A DNA stretch of 64,000 bases from Psychrobacter cibarius (GCF_016107535.1 NZ_JABASQ010000016.1:1-64000), one strand, 5' to 3'; shown: positions 31,273-40,906, counted from the stretch's first letter. Translations and numbers: made by a program. Notes: generated from the sequence alone by a model not told the origin.

Positions 31273-31440
31273 CTTTGCTTGGATTATCCAATGTTCCGCT
31301 TTTAAAAACCTTTTAACTCAGAGGTTTTCAGCAGGTAAGTGACGGTCACGATATAAATCTCTTAATTTTGCGATAAATGAGACATCGTTGACTGTCACCG
31401 CCCACTTTAAAAAAGCTTGATATAAAAAGCCTCATATTAA

Positions 31441-32874
<1,434 letters not shown>

Positions 32875-32920
32875 TGGGTTTGGTTTACATCCAATTATTG
32901 ATAGCTCTATTTAGATCTCA

Positions 32921-32960
32921 AACGTCTTTTGCCTTTTAACAGGTAAGAGACGTTTTTTTT
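32921..32960 (+). terminator. Terminator of gltBD
   Basis: AACGTCTTTTGCC pairs with GGTAAGAGACGTT (two G-U pairs), followed by a run of eight T. A clearly related copy lies at 34385-34425, before the second FUSC gene. Confidence 0.85.
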
Positions 32961-33036
32961 GATATCAGCAGTACATGATGGTTCGATATTACTTTTCATT
33001 GACTATATATTCTTCAATTAATAAGAGTACCTGTGC

Positions 33037-34272
33037 GTGAAACCAAAAATTTGGCAACGATTTACTGCACCATTCATTGAACCTTATGCGCGCTATCAGC
33101 ACGCTGATATCTTGCACGCCATACGTATCGGTGCAGCCATTGTACTTGCGCTGTTAGCCAATCAAATAAGCCATTTTCCACACGGAGAATGGACGACGAT
33201 CACCGTCTTTATTATTTTAGGATTGCTACAGTATCAAGGCGCTATTTATACCAAAGCCAAAGAGCGAGTACTAGGCACGGTTTTGGGTATTGTCGTGGCA
33301 TTTGCAATCTTATGGTTCAATAAAGGGACGGGTGCTTGGCTAGGGATAGAGTACCTTCTTATTGGTATCGTCAGTGGGATTATTGGTTATTTTTCGGTCA
33401 GGCGGCTAGGGTATACTGGGTTACTCACTGGCATTACTATGCTGATGATCGTCTCTAATTTGAATCAAGTTAATATGGCGCAAGATGGTGTCTATCGCGC
33501 ACTCAATATCTTAATCGGTACAGGTATTGCGGTCATGGTGACAGTGGTCTTACCTCTTAAATCTACCTTGATGTGGCGATTCTTATTGGCAAATAATTTA
33601 GAAGCCTGTAGTACGCTTTATGCCGGTGTCGGACATCATATCGATGCTGAAATAGTGGCTCCCAATTCGCTTGTCTATACTAGGGCGACAAGCTCAGCTA
33701 GCCTGTCTTATCTTCAAAGTAGCGCTACTGCAGATATGCCTGTTAATAAAACGTTGATAAAATCGCTGCAGCAAATAAACAAGCGACTACTCGCAGTACG
33801 TCCACATATCGCTGCAACAGCAAGCGAGTCCGGCATTCATAAAGAGACGATAGAAACGATTCAGCGTACCCATCGCAATATCATCGGTACCATCGATTTG
33901 TTACTCAGTGCAGCACCGCGTTTGGCGAATATCGATATCGACGATGATAATCATACGCTACTGATTCACTATCAACACGAGCTCACCCAAGCAATGCAGC
34001 ATATCGCGGCAGTACTACGCAGTCCAAGCGATCAGACTTTTCGACCTATTACGCGCATTGCGCTATCAGAATATCCTAGCGTACAGTATGCAACGTTTGA
34101 GTGGCAAGGATATTTTTGGTTGACGCAAACGTTGCAAGCACAACTGCAACAGTTAAGTGATCTGCTACAAACGACCAAACCGCAGTGGTATGCTGCTTCT
34201 GGTCTGCGCTATCAAAGGCGTGAGCAGCGTAGAATGAAAGAGCAGGGGGGCGAGTCCGATTTACACTTGTAA
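33037..34272 (+). CDS. FUSC-family membrane protein, copy 1
   Basis: The 411-residue product has a short cytoplasmic start (MKPKIWQRFTAPFIEPYARYQHADILHAIR), about six membrane segments in residues 28-175, and a C-terminal cytoplasmic helical domain of about 230 residues. This layout, and the conserved GEWTTITVFIILGLLQYQGAIYTKAKERVLGT stretch (split around 50-80), fits the FUSC/aromatic acid exporter superfamily (as in AaeB and YccS). Those proteins efflux aromatic acids or are uncharacterised; the substrate here is unknown. The start is GTG with AAGAG about ten bases upstream. A close paralogue of identical length follows at 34507. Confidence 0.85.
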   Translation: MKPKIWQRFTAPFIEPYARYQHADILHAIRIGAAIVLALLANQISHFPHGEWTTITVFIILGLLQYQGAIYTKAKERVLGTVLGIVVAFAILWFNKGTGAWLGIEYLLIGIVSGIIGYFSVRRLGYTGLLTGITMLMIVSNLNQVNMAQDGVYRALNILIGTGIAVMVTVVLPLKSTLMWRFLLANNLEACSTLYAGVGHHIDAEIVAPNSLVYTRATSSASLSYLQSSATADMPVNKTLIKSLQQINKRLLAVRPHIAATASESGIHKETIETIQRTHRNIIGTIDLLLSAAPRLANIDIDDDNHTLLIHYQHELTQAMQHIAAVLRSPSDQTFRPITRIALSEYPSVQYATFEWQGYFWLTQTLQAQLQQLSDLLQTTKPQWYAASGLRYQRREQRRMKEQGGESDLHL

Positions 34273-34315
34273 ATATAGGAGATGCTGGCAAGTATTTGTC
34301 AGCACCTTTCAGCAT

Positions 34316-34354
34316 TACCAATAGCCAAATGCTATGTTGGTAGGGTGTTTTTTT
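34316..34354 (+). terminator. Possible terminator after FUSC copy 1
   Basis: TACCAATAGC and GCTA-tg-TTGGTA form a bulged stem followed by GGGTG and seven T. Confidence 0.55.
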
Positions 34355-34384
34355 GTCGTTATGTGCTAGCATGTTTTGACCTTC

Positions 34385-34425
34385 AGCGTCTTTTATCTTT
34401 TAATAGGTAAAAGGCGTTATTTTTT
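34385..34425 (+). terminator. Duplicated terminator-like hairpin before FUSC copy 2
   Basis: AGCGTCTTTTATC and GGTAAAAGGCGTT pair with wobbles and run into TATTTTTT. Its sequence and its distance to the next start codon parallel the hairpin at 32921-32960, so the duplication unit included it. Confidence 0.65.
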
Positions 34426-34506
34426 GATCATGACTTTATCAATAGTTAAGCCAGTAGCTACAATTTAACCGACTTTTTATTCCTTCACTTATAAGAGATG
34501 CCCTGC

Positions 34507-35742
34507 GTGAAACCGACTTTTTGGCAACGATTGACCGCCCCGTTTGTAGAGCCTTATGCCCGTTATCAGCATGCAGATGTTTTGCATGCCATACGTTTGG
34601 GTCTGGCTGTACTTATTGCGCTCTTGTTAAATGAGTTTACGCACTTGCCGCATGGTGAGTGGACGACCATTACTGTGTTTGTGATTTTGGGTTTGTTGCA
34701 ATATCAAGGGGCGATTTATACCAAGGCTAAAGAGCGGATATTGGGTACTTTGCTTGGGGTAGTGGTCGGGCTTAGCTTCTTATGGCTGATTAAAGATATC
34801 GGTGGCTGGCTGTGGTTATATTATGGGCTGATTGGCATTATCAGTGGCATCATCGGTTATGTGGCAGTCAAGCAATTGGGCTATATCGGTCTGCTGACAG
34901 GTATTACCATGCTGATGATTGTGTCGAGTCCTGACCACAGCAATATTACTCAAGATGGCTTATATCGCGCGTTCAATATTTTGCTTGGTGCAGGAGTAGC
35001 GGTGGCCGCAACGTTAATTTTACCGCTTAAATCGACGTTGATGTGGCGGTTTTTGTTGGCCAGTAATCTTGAAACCTGCAGCAATTTGTATGCAGGGGTT
35101 GGCAATCATATTGATGCGGATGTCTTAGTGCCCAAGCCGTTTAAATATAGTAAGGCGACCAGTTCGGCCAGTATTATTTATCCATCGAACAGTTCTATAC
35201 CAGATACACCGGTCAATAAGTCCTTGGTGAAAGCATTACAAAAGATTAATAAGCGTTTGCTTGCCGTGCGTCCGCATATTGCAGCGACAGCAAGTGAATC
35301 GGGCATTGAAAAGGAAACACTAGAGACTATTCAGCGTACTCATCGGAATATTATTGGTACCATTGATTTACTGTTAAGTGCGGCACCGCGTTTGGCTAAT
35401 ATTGAAATTGACGATGAAAACCATATTTTGCTTATTCATTATCAGCACGAATTGACGCAAGCGATGCAGCATATGGCGGCGGTATTACGTAGCCCAAATG
35501 ATGAAGTATTTCGTCCTATTACCCGTATCGCGGTATCAGAATATCCAAGTGTAGAAAATTTAGGCTTTGAGTGGCAAGGCTATTTTTGGCTGACCCAAAC
35601 TTTGCAAGTTCAATTGAAGCGACTTAGTGATTTATTGCAAACGACTAAGCCAAAATGGTTTGCCGCCTCTGGTCTGCGCTATCAACGCCGCGAGCAGCGC
35701 CGTATCGAGCACAAAGGCAGTGAAACTGATTTGCACTTATAA
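34507..35742 (+). CDS. FUSC-family membrane protein, copy 2
   Basis: This is a tandem paralogue of the gene at 33037. The frame opens at ATG 34498, but AAGAG touches that ATG. The GTG at 34507 aligns exactly with the GTG start of copy 1, and the product is then also 411 residues (MKPTFWQRLTAPFVEPYARYQHADVLHAIR). The membrane half and the cytoplasmic half (RLLAVRPHIAATASESGIEKETLETIQRTHRNIIGTIDLLLSAAPRLANIEIDDENH, split) are nearly identical to copy 1. Divergence is concentrated in the third and fourth membrane segments and in a linker near residue 215. The pair may form a hetero-oligomer or have split substrates; that is inference. It ends before a bidirectional terminator. Confidence 0.85.
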   Translation: MKPTFWQRLTAPFVEPYARYQHADVLHAIRLGLAVLIALLLNEFTHLPHGEWTTITVFVILGLLQYQGAIYTKAKERILGTLLGVVVGLSFLWLIKDIGGWLWLYYGLIGIISGIIGYVAVKQLGYIGLLTGITMLMIVSSPDHSNITQDGLYRAFNILLGAGVAVAATLILPLKSTLMWRFLLASNLETCSNLYAGVGNHIDADVLVPKPFKYSKATSSASIIYPSNSSIPDTPVNKSLVKALQKINKRLLAVRPHIAATASESGIEKETLETIQRTHRNIIGTIDLLLSAAPRLANIEIDDENHILLIHYQHELTQAMQHMAAVLRSPNDEVFRPITRIAVSEYPSVENLGFEWQGYFWLTQTLQVQLKRLSDLLQTTKPKWFAASGLRYQRREQRRIEHKGSETDLHL

Positions 35743-35883
35743 ATATAGTCAATCCTATATAAATCAGATACGGTGTCAGGCTCGCTTAGTCTACTATTGG
35801 TAGTACTTTCGTTCGCCTTCCTTGTATCCAAATTATATTGAACCGACTATAAAAGCTAAATAGAAGCCAATAAAGAATAAATA

Positions 35884-35917
35884 AAAAACGCTGACTCTCC
35901 CAAGTCAGCGCTTTTAT
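35884..35917. terminator. Bidirectional terminator between FUSC copy 2 and the binding-protein gene
   Basis: AAAACGCTGACT and AGTCAGCGCTTTT form an 8 to 10-bp stem around a 6-base loop, with A and T tracts on either side, between convergent genes. Confidence 0.8.
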
Positions 35918-35957
35918 TTAAACAATATTTTAGGGTGTGTTCTTCTAGCCTTCTATA

Positions 35958-37079
35958 TTAACGACCAGTTTTTAGCTTATCCCAATACTGCTGATAGACT
36001 TGCAATGCCTCATCGCCGACATCTTCTTGGAATTCCGCTTTTGCCAGTACGTCTTTGCTCGGATAGATGGTTGGATTGTTTCTCACCTCTTCTGGCATCA
36101 TCTCACGCGCAGCCATATTGGGTGAGGCATAACCAATCTCTTCGCTGACGATTTTAGAGTTCTCAGGACGCAGCAAGTAGTCAATAAACTTGTGGGCTGC
36201 ATCGACTTGTTTGGCGTTTTTCGGAATCACAAAATTATCCATCCACAAGATAGCGCCTTCAGTTGGATATTTATAAACCAAGCTGGTCAAGCCTTCGTTA
36301 TTGGCGATAATTGCCTCGCCATTCCAACTCATACCAACCGTGGTTTCGCCTTCCATATAAGGCATACGCGAGGCATCCGAGTTAAAGGTCTTCACATTTG
36401 GCATCAAGGTCGTGAGCTTCTCATAAGCGGCTTTGATTTCGTCAGGATTTTTACTATTACCTGAATGCCCAAGGGTCAATAGCGCCATGCCAAACACTTC
36501 GCGCATATCGTTCATCAGCATCACTTGCCCTTTATACTCAGGACGCCATAAATCGTTCCAGCTATTTACGGTTGCAGGATCGACCTTGTCACCATTAATG
36601 GCAAGACCGGTGCTGCCCCACATATAAGGAATTGAGTATTTGTTCTCTGGATCAACCTTGGTATTGGTAAAAGACGTATCAAGATTCTTAAAATTGCTCA
36701 ATTTGGATTTATCGAGCTCTTGCAGCAAGCCTTCTTTGGCCATTTTTTCGACATAATATGTTGATGGGATGGCTAAGTCATATTGGCTAGAGTCATCGAG
36801 CAATTTAAGCTTGGCATACATGGCTTCATTAGAGTCGAAAGTGGTGTAATTGACCCGAATGCCTGTCTCTTCAGTAAAGCCGTCAAGGATTTCTTGCGGC
36901 ATATACTCTGACCAGTTATACAGATTGAGCGTTTCAGCACTCGCCGCTGTACCATCAGCCGCCGTATTGTCTGACTTACTACAGCTGGCAAGTGCTAGCC
37001 CAACAGCCACGGCTAATAGTGCTTTTGGTAATATACGAGCGCTACGAGCAATGTTGTGGGGCGATAATAAATGAGTCAA
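35958..37079 (-). CDS. Polyamine-type ABC transporter substrate-binding lipoprotein (PotD/PotF-like)
   Basis: Periplasmic binding proteins of this family deliver putrescine or spermidine to an ABC importer. The 373-residue product starts at a TTG with a strong AGGAG six bases upstream. It has a lipoprotein signal (ALLAVAVGLALASC) with Cys33 as the lipidation site. The mature part has the family hallmarks NLYNWSEYMPQEILDGFTEETGIRVNYTTFDSNEAMYAKL and GMSWNGEAIIANNE (each split), and the NFVIPKNAKQVDAAHKFIDYLLRPEN end region. It stands alone: no ABC ATPase or permease gene is next to it, so it must share a transporter encoded elsewhere or bind something else. Ligand specificity cannot be read from here. 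Confidence 0.92.
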   Translation of the reverse strand: MTHLLSPHNIARSARILPKALLAVAVGLALASCSKSDNTAADGTAASAETLNLYNWSEYMPQEILDGFTEETGIRVNYTTFDSNEAMYAKLKLLDDSSQYDLAIPSTYYVEKMAKEGLLQELDKSKLSNFKNLDTSFTNTKVDPENKYSIPYMWGSTGLAINGDKVDPATVNSWNDLWRPEYKGQVMLMNDMREVFGMALLTLGHSGNSKNPDEIKAAYEKLTTLMPNVKTFNSDASRMPYMEGETTVGMSWNGEAIIANNEGLTSLVYKYPTEGAILWMDNFVIPKNAKQVDAAHKFIDYLLRPENSKIVSEEIGYASPNMAAREMMPEEVRNNPTIYPSKDVLAKAEFQEDVGDEALQVYQQYWDKLKTGR

Positions 37080-37483
37080 AATATCTCTCCTAAATAAGAA
37101 TGATGCAAATGAGTAAAAAGTTAAATGATAGATAATGGAAGCTAAGGGCTAAATACTAAGTGCTGAATATAAGGTATCGAGCCAGTTGTGAAACTATTAT
37201 GGCTATGATTGTTAAGAATTTAAAGGGCAAGAAAGAAGTTCGTTCTTCATAATATTGTTAAAAGTGGCGCTGATGAATGGCTGAAGAATGTATAAAATTA
37301 AAAATATGAGATTTACTGCTGAATTTGAGTAAGATAATAAGCGTAAATAATCATGCTATGATGAGAGCTGCTTTACCCTTAAGCCATGAGTTTACAACGT
37401 GGTTTTTATAAGATGCAAAGAGTACCGATAAAATAAAAATAATCGAATGTTAATTAAATGGTTCGAATTAAAAGAGGCAAAAG
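37080..37483. other. Intergenic region without recognised features
   Basis: This AT-rich divergent gap of about 400 bases lies between the binding-protein gene (minus strand) and the small membrane protein gene (plus strand). Apart from the AGGAG ribosome binding site of the former (37086-37091, minus strand), I see no clear promoter, repeat or structured RNA. Confidence 0.5.
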
Positions 37484-37747
37484 ATGAATAATCGTAAACG
37501 CGCTGGACTGATTACTGCTGTGCTTGGCATAATTGCCTTTATGACCATGTTTAACGCTGGCTCGCCGACACCTATCGTTAATTGGCCGGTTGAGACGTAC
37601 ATGGGTTTGGCATTTACGATTGGCTGGCTGAGTAATGTGCCTGTTTGGTTGGCCTATGTGCTGGCAGCGGTGGTGCTTATTTTGATTGTTGTCGGATTTT
37701 ATAAAATCGGTAGTTGGCTTTATAGTTTAATGACGAAGCATGGTTAG
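37484..37747 (+). CDS. Small two-helix membrane protein of unknown function
   Basis: The 87-residue product has a basic start (MNNRKRAGL), a first hydrophobic stretch at about 8-24, a short loop with SPTPIVNWPVE, a weaker hydrophobic stretch (LAFTIGWLSNVPVWLAY), and a strong C-terminal helix (VLAAVVLILIVVGFYKIGSWLYSLM). GAGGC precedes the ATG. I recognise no family. It stands as a single gene, convergent with the HAD phosphatase gene, with a repeat hairpin directly after its stop codon. Confidence 0.7.
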   Translation: MNNRKRAGLITAVLGIIAFMTMFNAGSPTPIVNWPVETYMGLAFTIGWLSNVPVWLAYVLAAVVLILIVVGFYKIGSWLYSLMTKHG

Positions 37748-37753
37748 ATTTAT

Positions 37754-37794
37754 CTGGGGCGTGTCCTTATTTTAAAAATGAGGACACGTCCTAG
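37754..37794. repeat. Dispersed hairpin element (GGGCGTGTCCT type)
   Basis: GGGCGTGTCCTTATTTT and AAAATGAGGACACGTCC face each other almost perfectly around a very short centre, ending CCTAG. It sits between two convergent genes and might also act as a terminator, though there is no T tract. It is the most compact copy of the family. Confidence 0.7.
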
Positions 37795-37822
37795 ATAAAT
37801 AGCAATTTGCAAAGTCTGATTA

Positions 37823-38653
37823 TTAAGACGCAATATGAAACTGCTCAAGCACCGACTGAATACCGCGCTCCTCAATCGTACCCGTGACAAAGTCTGCGCG
37901 CGCAATCAATTCTTGCTTTGCATCGCCCATTGCTACTGCATAGCCAACCAAGTCAAACATCTCTAAATCATTCATTCCATCACCAAACGCCATACACTCA
38001 CTGGCATCTACCCCATAATATTGACAGACGTCTTTAATGCCTCGCGCCTTGGATGCCTCTATCGGTAAGATATCTGCGCCGATATGATGCCAATGGACGA
38101 GCTTTAACTCGTACTGGGCAAAATCGACGTCCTGCATTTTCTCTTGTTGATTGTTAAAAAATACTGAGCATTGATAGACGGTATTCCCTTTATGGTATTC
38201 AGGGTCAACGATAGAGTTTGGCGTGATGGCATTAAACTCGCGCAAGCGCTCATTTTCACCTGACCATGCGATATGGGTGGCAGAGTCAAACTTATGAATC
38301 AACTCGCTCTGCTGGCACAGACGCACGATGGTATCCGTTTGCTCAGCGGACAACGGATAGTGGCTAATCCGACCCTTTTTATCAAAACTATACTGTCCAT
38401 TCATACAAATAATCGCATCTAAGACATCAGCTTCGAGCAAGGCTAAAATATCTGCTGGCAATATGGCTTTGGAGCGTCCCGTTGAAATCACCAGCTTAAT
38501 ATCAGTACCTGCAAGCTGCTCAAGGGTCGCTTTGTTGTGTTCGGCGATGATGCCATTGCGGCTCAAGGTATCATCGATGTCAAAAAAGATGATCTTGGGT
38601 GTCGGAGTGTTGATAGTCATACTTTCTTTGGCGATTTTGTCTTCGATAAACAT
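37823..38653 (-). CDS. Cof-type HAD-superfamily phosphatase
   Basis: Such proteins hydrolyse sugar phosphates, flavin or pyridoxal phosphates in the cytoplasm. Upstream in-frame codons extend to 38827, but AGGA is five bases before ATG 38653, giving 276 residues (ATG 38620 is an alternative). HAD motif I is FFDIDDTLS, motif II is VISTGRSK, a Lys lies in the ASKARGIKDVCQYY region, and motif IV is MAFGDGMNDLEM. The C2-type cap between motifs II and III is typical of Cof proteins. It is a single gene on the minus strand. The substrate cannot be predicted. Confidence 0.9.
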   Translation of the reverse strand: MFIEDKIAKESMTINTPTPKIIFFDIDDTLSRNGIIAEHNKATLEQLAGTDIKLVISTGRSKAILPADILALLEADVLDAIICMNGQYSFDKKGRISHYPLSAEQTDTIVRLCQQSELIHKFDSATHIAWSGENERLREFNAITPNSIVDPEYHKGNTVYQCSVFFNNQQEKMQDVDFAQYELKLVHWHHIGADILPIEASKARGIKDVCQYYGVDASECMAFGDGMNDLEMFDLVGYAVAMGDAKQELIARADFVTGTIEERGIQSVLEQFHIAS

Positions 38654-38953
38654 GATGATCCTATTGTTTTTTAGTCGTTTCAATACCAATGATTTAGATA
38701 CTACTACAACACACCCAAAGAGATAAATACCTATAAAGTAACCTGCGATGATGCAAATTTGGCTACTGCTGCGGTATTCGCTTTGCTGGCGGTGCGATTT
38801 ATTAATGCTTATTCCAAAGGTTAACAAAAACCCTAAACGATATAATTAACTTAAGAGTGGCTATTTATTATAAGGTTGAGATTAACGATCAATATCAGTT
38901 AACAAAATGATGAACGGTTTTTATCAGTGTATTCGCTACCTAAAGGAGCTAGT
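38654..38953. other. Divergent intergenic region without recognised features
   Basis: This 300-base AT-rich gap lies between the HAD phosphatase gene and the PEBP-like gene, which diverge. It should hold both promoters, but I cannot place them with confidence. AAAGGAG at 38941-38947 is the ribosome binding site of the plus-strand gene. Confidence 0.4.
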
Positions 38954-39469
38954 ATGAAAATTTTTACCTTAAAATCAGTCACCGCTTTGACGGCATTGGC
39001 AACATTGGCACTATCTTCCAATGCCTTTGCAATGGATGTTAAGTTTAACGATGCTGCTTGGAATGGCAAAAAAATACCTGAAGGGCAGCAGTGTCTAAAC
39101 TATGATGGCAAAAATCCAGCCACGCCGAGCATGACGGTCTCAAATATTCCGGTGGGTGCGGAGAGCTTGGTTTTCGTTTATAACGATGTGAGCAATAAAC
39201 GTATGCAACATGGTGGACATGGCATTGTAGAATTTAACCTACCAGAAGGTGCTACGAGTGCTGAGATTCCACGTGTGTTTGGGCATACTTATGAAGTGCC
39301 AGTCGGGATTGAGATGGTCGCGGAATATCGTAGCCGTGCAGGGGAAGCGGGAGGGGCGTATAAACCACCTTGTTCAGGTGGCAAAAACCATCTGTATACG
39401 GTAGATGTGCAGGCATGGCAAGGCGATAGTGTGCTTGCTGAGACAACGGTTGAGATGGGTCGGTATTGA
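38954..39469 (+). CDS. Exported protein with PEBP-like sequence features
   Basis: AAAGGAG precedes ATG 38954, giving 171 residues; the longer frame from 38927 is not used. A Sec signal peptide ends at SSNAFA (about residue 26), so the product is periplasmic or secreted. The segment GGAYKPPCSGGKNHLYTVDVQAW resembles the PPxGxHxYxFxVYAL motif of the phosphatidylethanolamine-binding (YbhB/YbcL) family. HGGHGIVEFNLPEG sits where that family has its ligand-site residues, but the usual DPDAP motif is not evident. Two cysteines may form a disulphide. It is a divergent member or an analogue; no function is assigned. A strong terminator follows. Confidence 0.75.
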   Translation: MKIFTLKSVTALTALATLALSSNAFAMDVKFNDAAWNGKKIPEGQQCLNYDGKNPATPSMTVSNIPVGAESLVFVYNDVSNKRMQHGGHGIVEFNLPEGATSAEIPRVFGHTYEVPVGIEMVAEYRSRAGEAGGAYKPPCSGGKNHLYTVDVQAWQGDSVLAETTVEMGRY

Positions 39470-39498
39470 TTTGATGCCTTGGTCGTTTTAATGAGCGT

Positions 39499-39536
39499 AA
39501 AAAAGCCGTCTATACCGTGTGTATAGACGGCTTTTT
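39499..39536 (+). terminator. Terminator after the PEBP-like gene
   Basis: AAAAAAGCCGTCTATAC and GTATAGACGGCTTTTT form a perfect stem with a 5-base loop. A near copy, including flanking bases, is at 40357-40392. Confidence 0.92.
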
Positions 39537-39669
39537 AGTAAGAGTAAGTGATGTTTGCAACGTCTGAGCTATGAGTAAGCGTGGGTTAGTCGTATGTTAG
39601 GGTTGAGACCGTGCTATAGGAATATATAGATTAGGCTTGTTAACTATTAGAATAATGATATCGCAGTCA

Positions 39670-39699
39670 TTGTACCAATTTTTATAGTACAATTGTACT
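39670..39699. promoter_or_regulatory. Palindrome cluster upstream of the BLUF-like gene
   Basis: AGTACAATTGTACT (39686-39699) is a perfect 14-bp palindrome, and a further TTGTAC (39670-39675) faces its left half, so three TTGTAC half-sites lie within 30 bases, about 155 bases before the BLUF-like gene. TTGTAC (39693-39698) and CATATT (39717-39722) could be a promoter with 18-base spacing. The rest of the 380-base gap holds a short overlapping frame that I do not support. Confidence 0.45.
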
Positions 39700-39851
39700 C
39701 TGAGAAGTATAGGCGTCATATTTCATTAAAATTCCAATGGTTATTTCTAGAAATACAATGATGCTAGATGACAAAAAACCACTAAGAAAAAAAATTTTAT
39801 TGATTATACTTTATCTTAAATTAGATCAGGTTTTTATAAATAAGGTTTCTC

Positions 39852-40331
39852 ATGACTATAGCGACAAGCCATACTCCAGAAAGCAAAAAAATAAATGGCG
39901 AGCATATTCTTATCAACATGATATATATCGCCAAAAATGTCGACCTAGATTCGGGAATCGAGCTGACTCGCGCACTTGAGTATTGGCGAAGGTATTTTGA
40001 AGAAAACAATATAGCTTCAGCTTTAGTCATTAGTGAAGGTTATTTCGTTCAAAGTTTTCAAGGGACAAGGCCCGCTATCAATATTGCCTTAAAAAAAATA
40101 CTTGACGAGCATTCAACTATTTTTCCCAATATTGTTAATATAGAGGAAATAGAGTCGCGTCAATGGAATGGGTTTTTAGTGAAACATCTAACATCAAGCG
40201 CTGAAGATGAAGAGTATGCCCTCAAAAGCTTCTCAGCAGGTTCTGATTATAATCCCTATCTAATGACAAGTGCTCAGATTAAGAGCTTTTTGACATCGAT
40301 TTTTAAAGATGCTGAATCCAATAAGCCTTAG
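39852..40331 (+). CDS. BLUF-like domain protein, degenerate
   Basis: BLUF domains are blue-light sensors that bind FAD. The 159-residue product has the BLUF outline: INMIYIAKN (Tyr25), SEGYFVQSFQG (Gln67), then IVNIEEIESRQWNGFLV. Tyr25 and Gln67 are 42 apart, as Tyr8 and Gln50 are in PixD. The conserved flavin-binding Asn (PixD Asn32) falls on Phe49, the ITG motif reads IAS, and the Trp-Ser-Met strand reads Phe-Leu-Val. Flavin binding or photochemistry may be lost. The C-terminal 40 residues form a helical tail with no output domain. AAGG lies six bases before the ATG. Base composition is more AT-rich than the neighbours. Confidence 0.75.
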   Translation: MTIATSHTPESKKINGEHILINMIYIAKNVDLDSGIELTRALEYWRRYFEENNIASALVISEGYFVQSFQGTRPAINIALKKILDEHSTIFPNIVNIEEIESRQWNGFLVKHLTSSAEDEEYALKSFSAGSDYNPYLMTSAQIKSFLTSIFKDAESNKP

Positions 40332-40356
40332 ATAAGGTCTCTATTATAGCTAGCGT

Positions 40357-40392
40357 AAAAAAGCCGTCTATATATTGTGTAGGCGGCTTTTT
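40357..40392 (+). terminator. Terminator after the BLUF-like gene
   Basis: AAAAAGCCGTCTA and TAGGCGGCTTTTT (one G-U pair) form the stem. Both the hairpin and its flanks (AGCGTAAAAAAGCCGTCTATA before, GAGTA..GTTATGTTT after) resemble 39493-39555, pointing to a local duplication. Confidence 0.85.
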
Positions 40393-40546
40393 GATGAGAG
40401 TAGGTTATGTTTCATATATAGATAAGATGTGCTAACTTAGTAATGAGGTAAAGTCTTGGTTGATGCTCGTAACATTTAACTGATAAGAACAACTTGGTCG
40501 GTATTATCTAATCAGCCCTACATGGTAAAAGCCCAGCCTAGGGTTG

Positions 40547-40906
40547 CTAATCTCGATGCTCCCAAACAACAGCAATCTTAGTACCTAGTATGTTTTCTAA
40601 TTCTTGTAATATTTCTGGGCGAATAGATATGGTTTCATTAATATCGCTTTCAAATTCTTCGTTGTCATTGTCATCTAATTGCCAAAATCTATTAGTTGCT
40701 ACAAAATCTCCAGCGGTCATCATAAATGGGCTAGTAATAATAATATCTGAATGGGTTAGTTCTAAATTTTCAACTGCATCAAAATAGGGTTCATGTTCAC
40801 ACTCAATAATATTTCCGTCAAAAAGCGAAAACGCTTTTTCTTTTTGTTCGTCGCTTATTACATGGTCTCGTTCTTTAACATAAATATAAACATGTTGCTC
40901 ACTCAC
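40547..40906 (-). CDS. Small acidic protein of unknown function
   Basis: The 119-residue product is cytoplasmic by appearance and acidic. It has a predicted mixed alpha/beta start (EQHVYIYVKERDHVISDEQKEKAFSLF), a middle SDIIITSPFMMTAGDFVATNRFWQLDDNDNEEFES and a C-terminal ISIRPEILQELENILGTKIAVVWEHRD. The start is GTG with GGGAG six bases upstream. I recognise no family. It lies alone, between the BLUF-like gene and a MITE, in an AT-rich accessory stretch. Confidence 0.7.
   Translation of the reverse strand: MSEQHVYIYVKERDHVISDEQKEKAFSLFDGNIIECEHEPYFDAVENLELTHSDIIITSPFMMTAGDFVATNRFWQLDDNDNEEFESDINETISIRPEILQELENILGTKIAVVWEHRD

Noticed and set aside
39737..39979. 80-codon frame overlapping the start of the BLUF-like gene
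   Set aside because: It is Lys-rich translated AT-rich DNA without a ribosome binding site, and it overlaps the better-supported gene.
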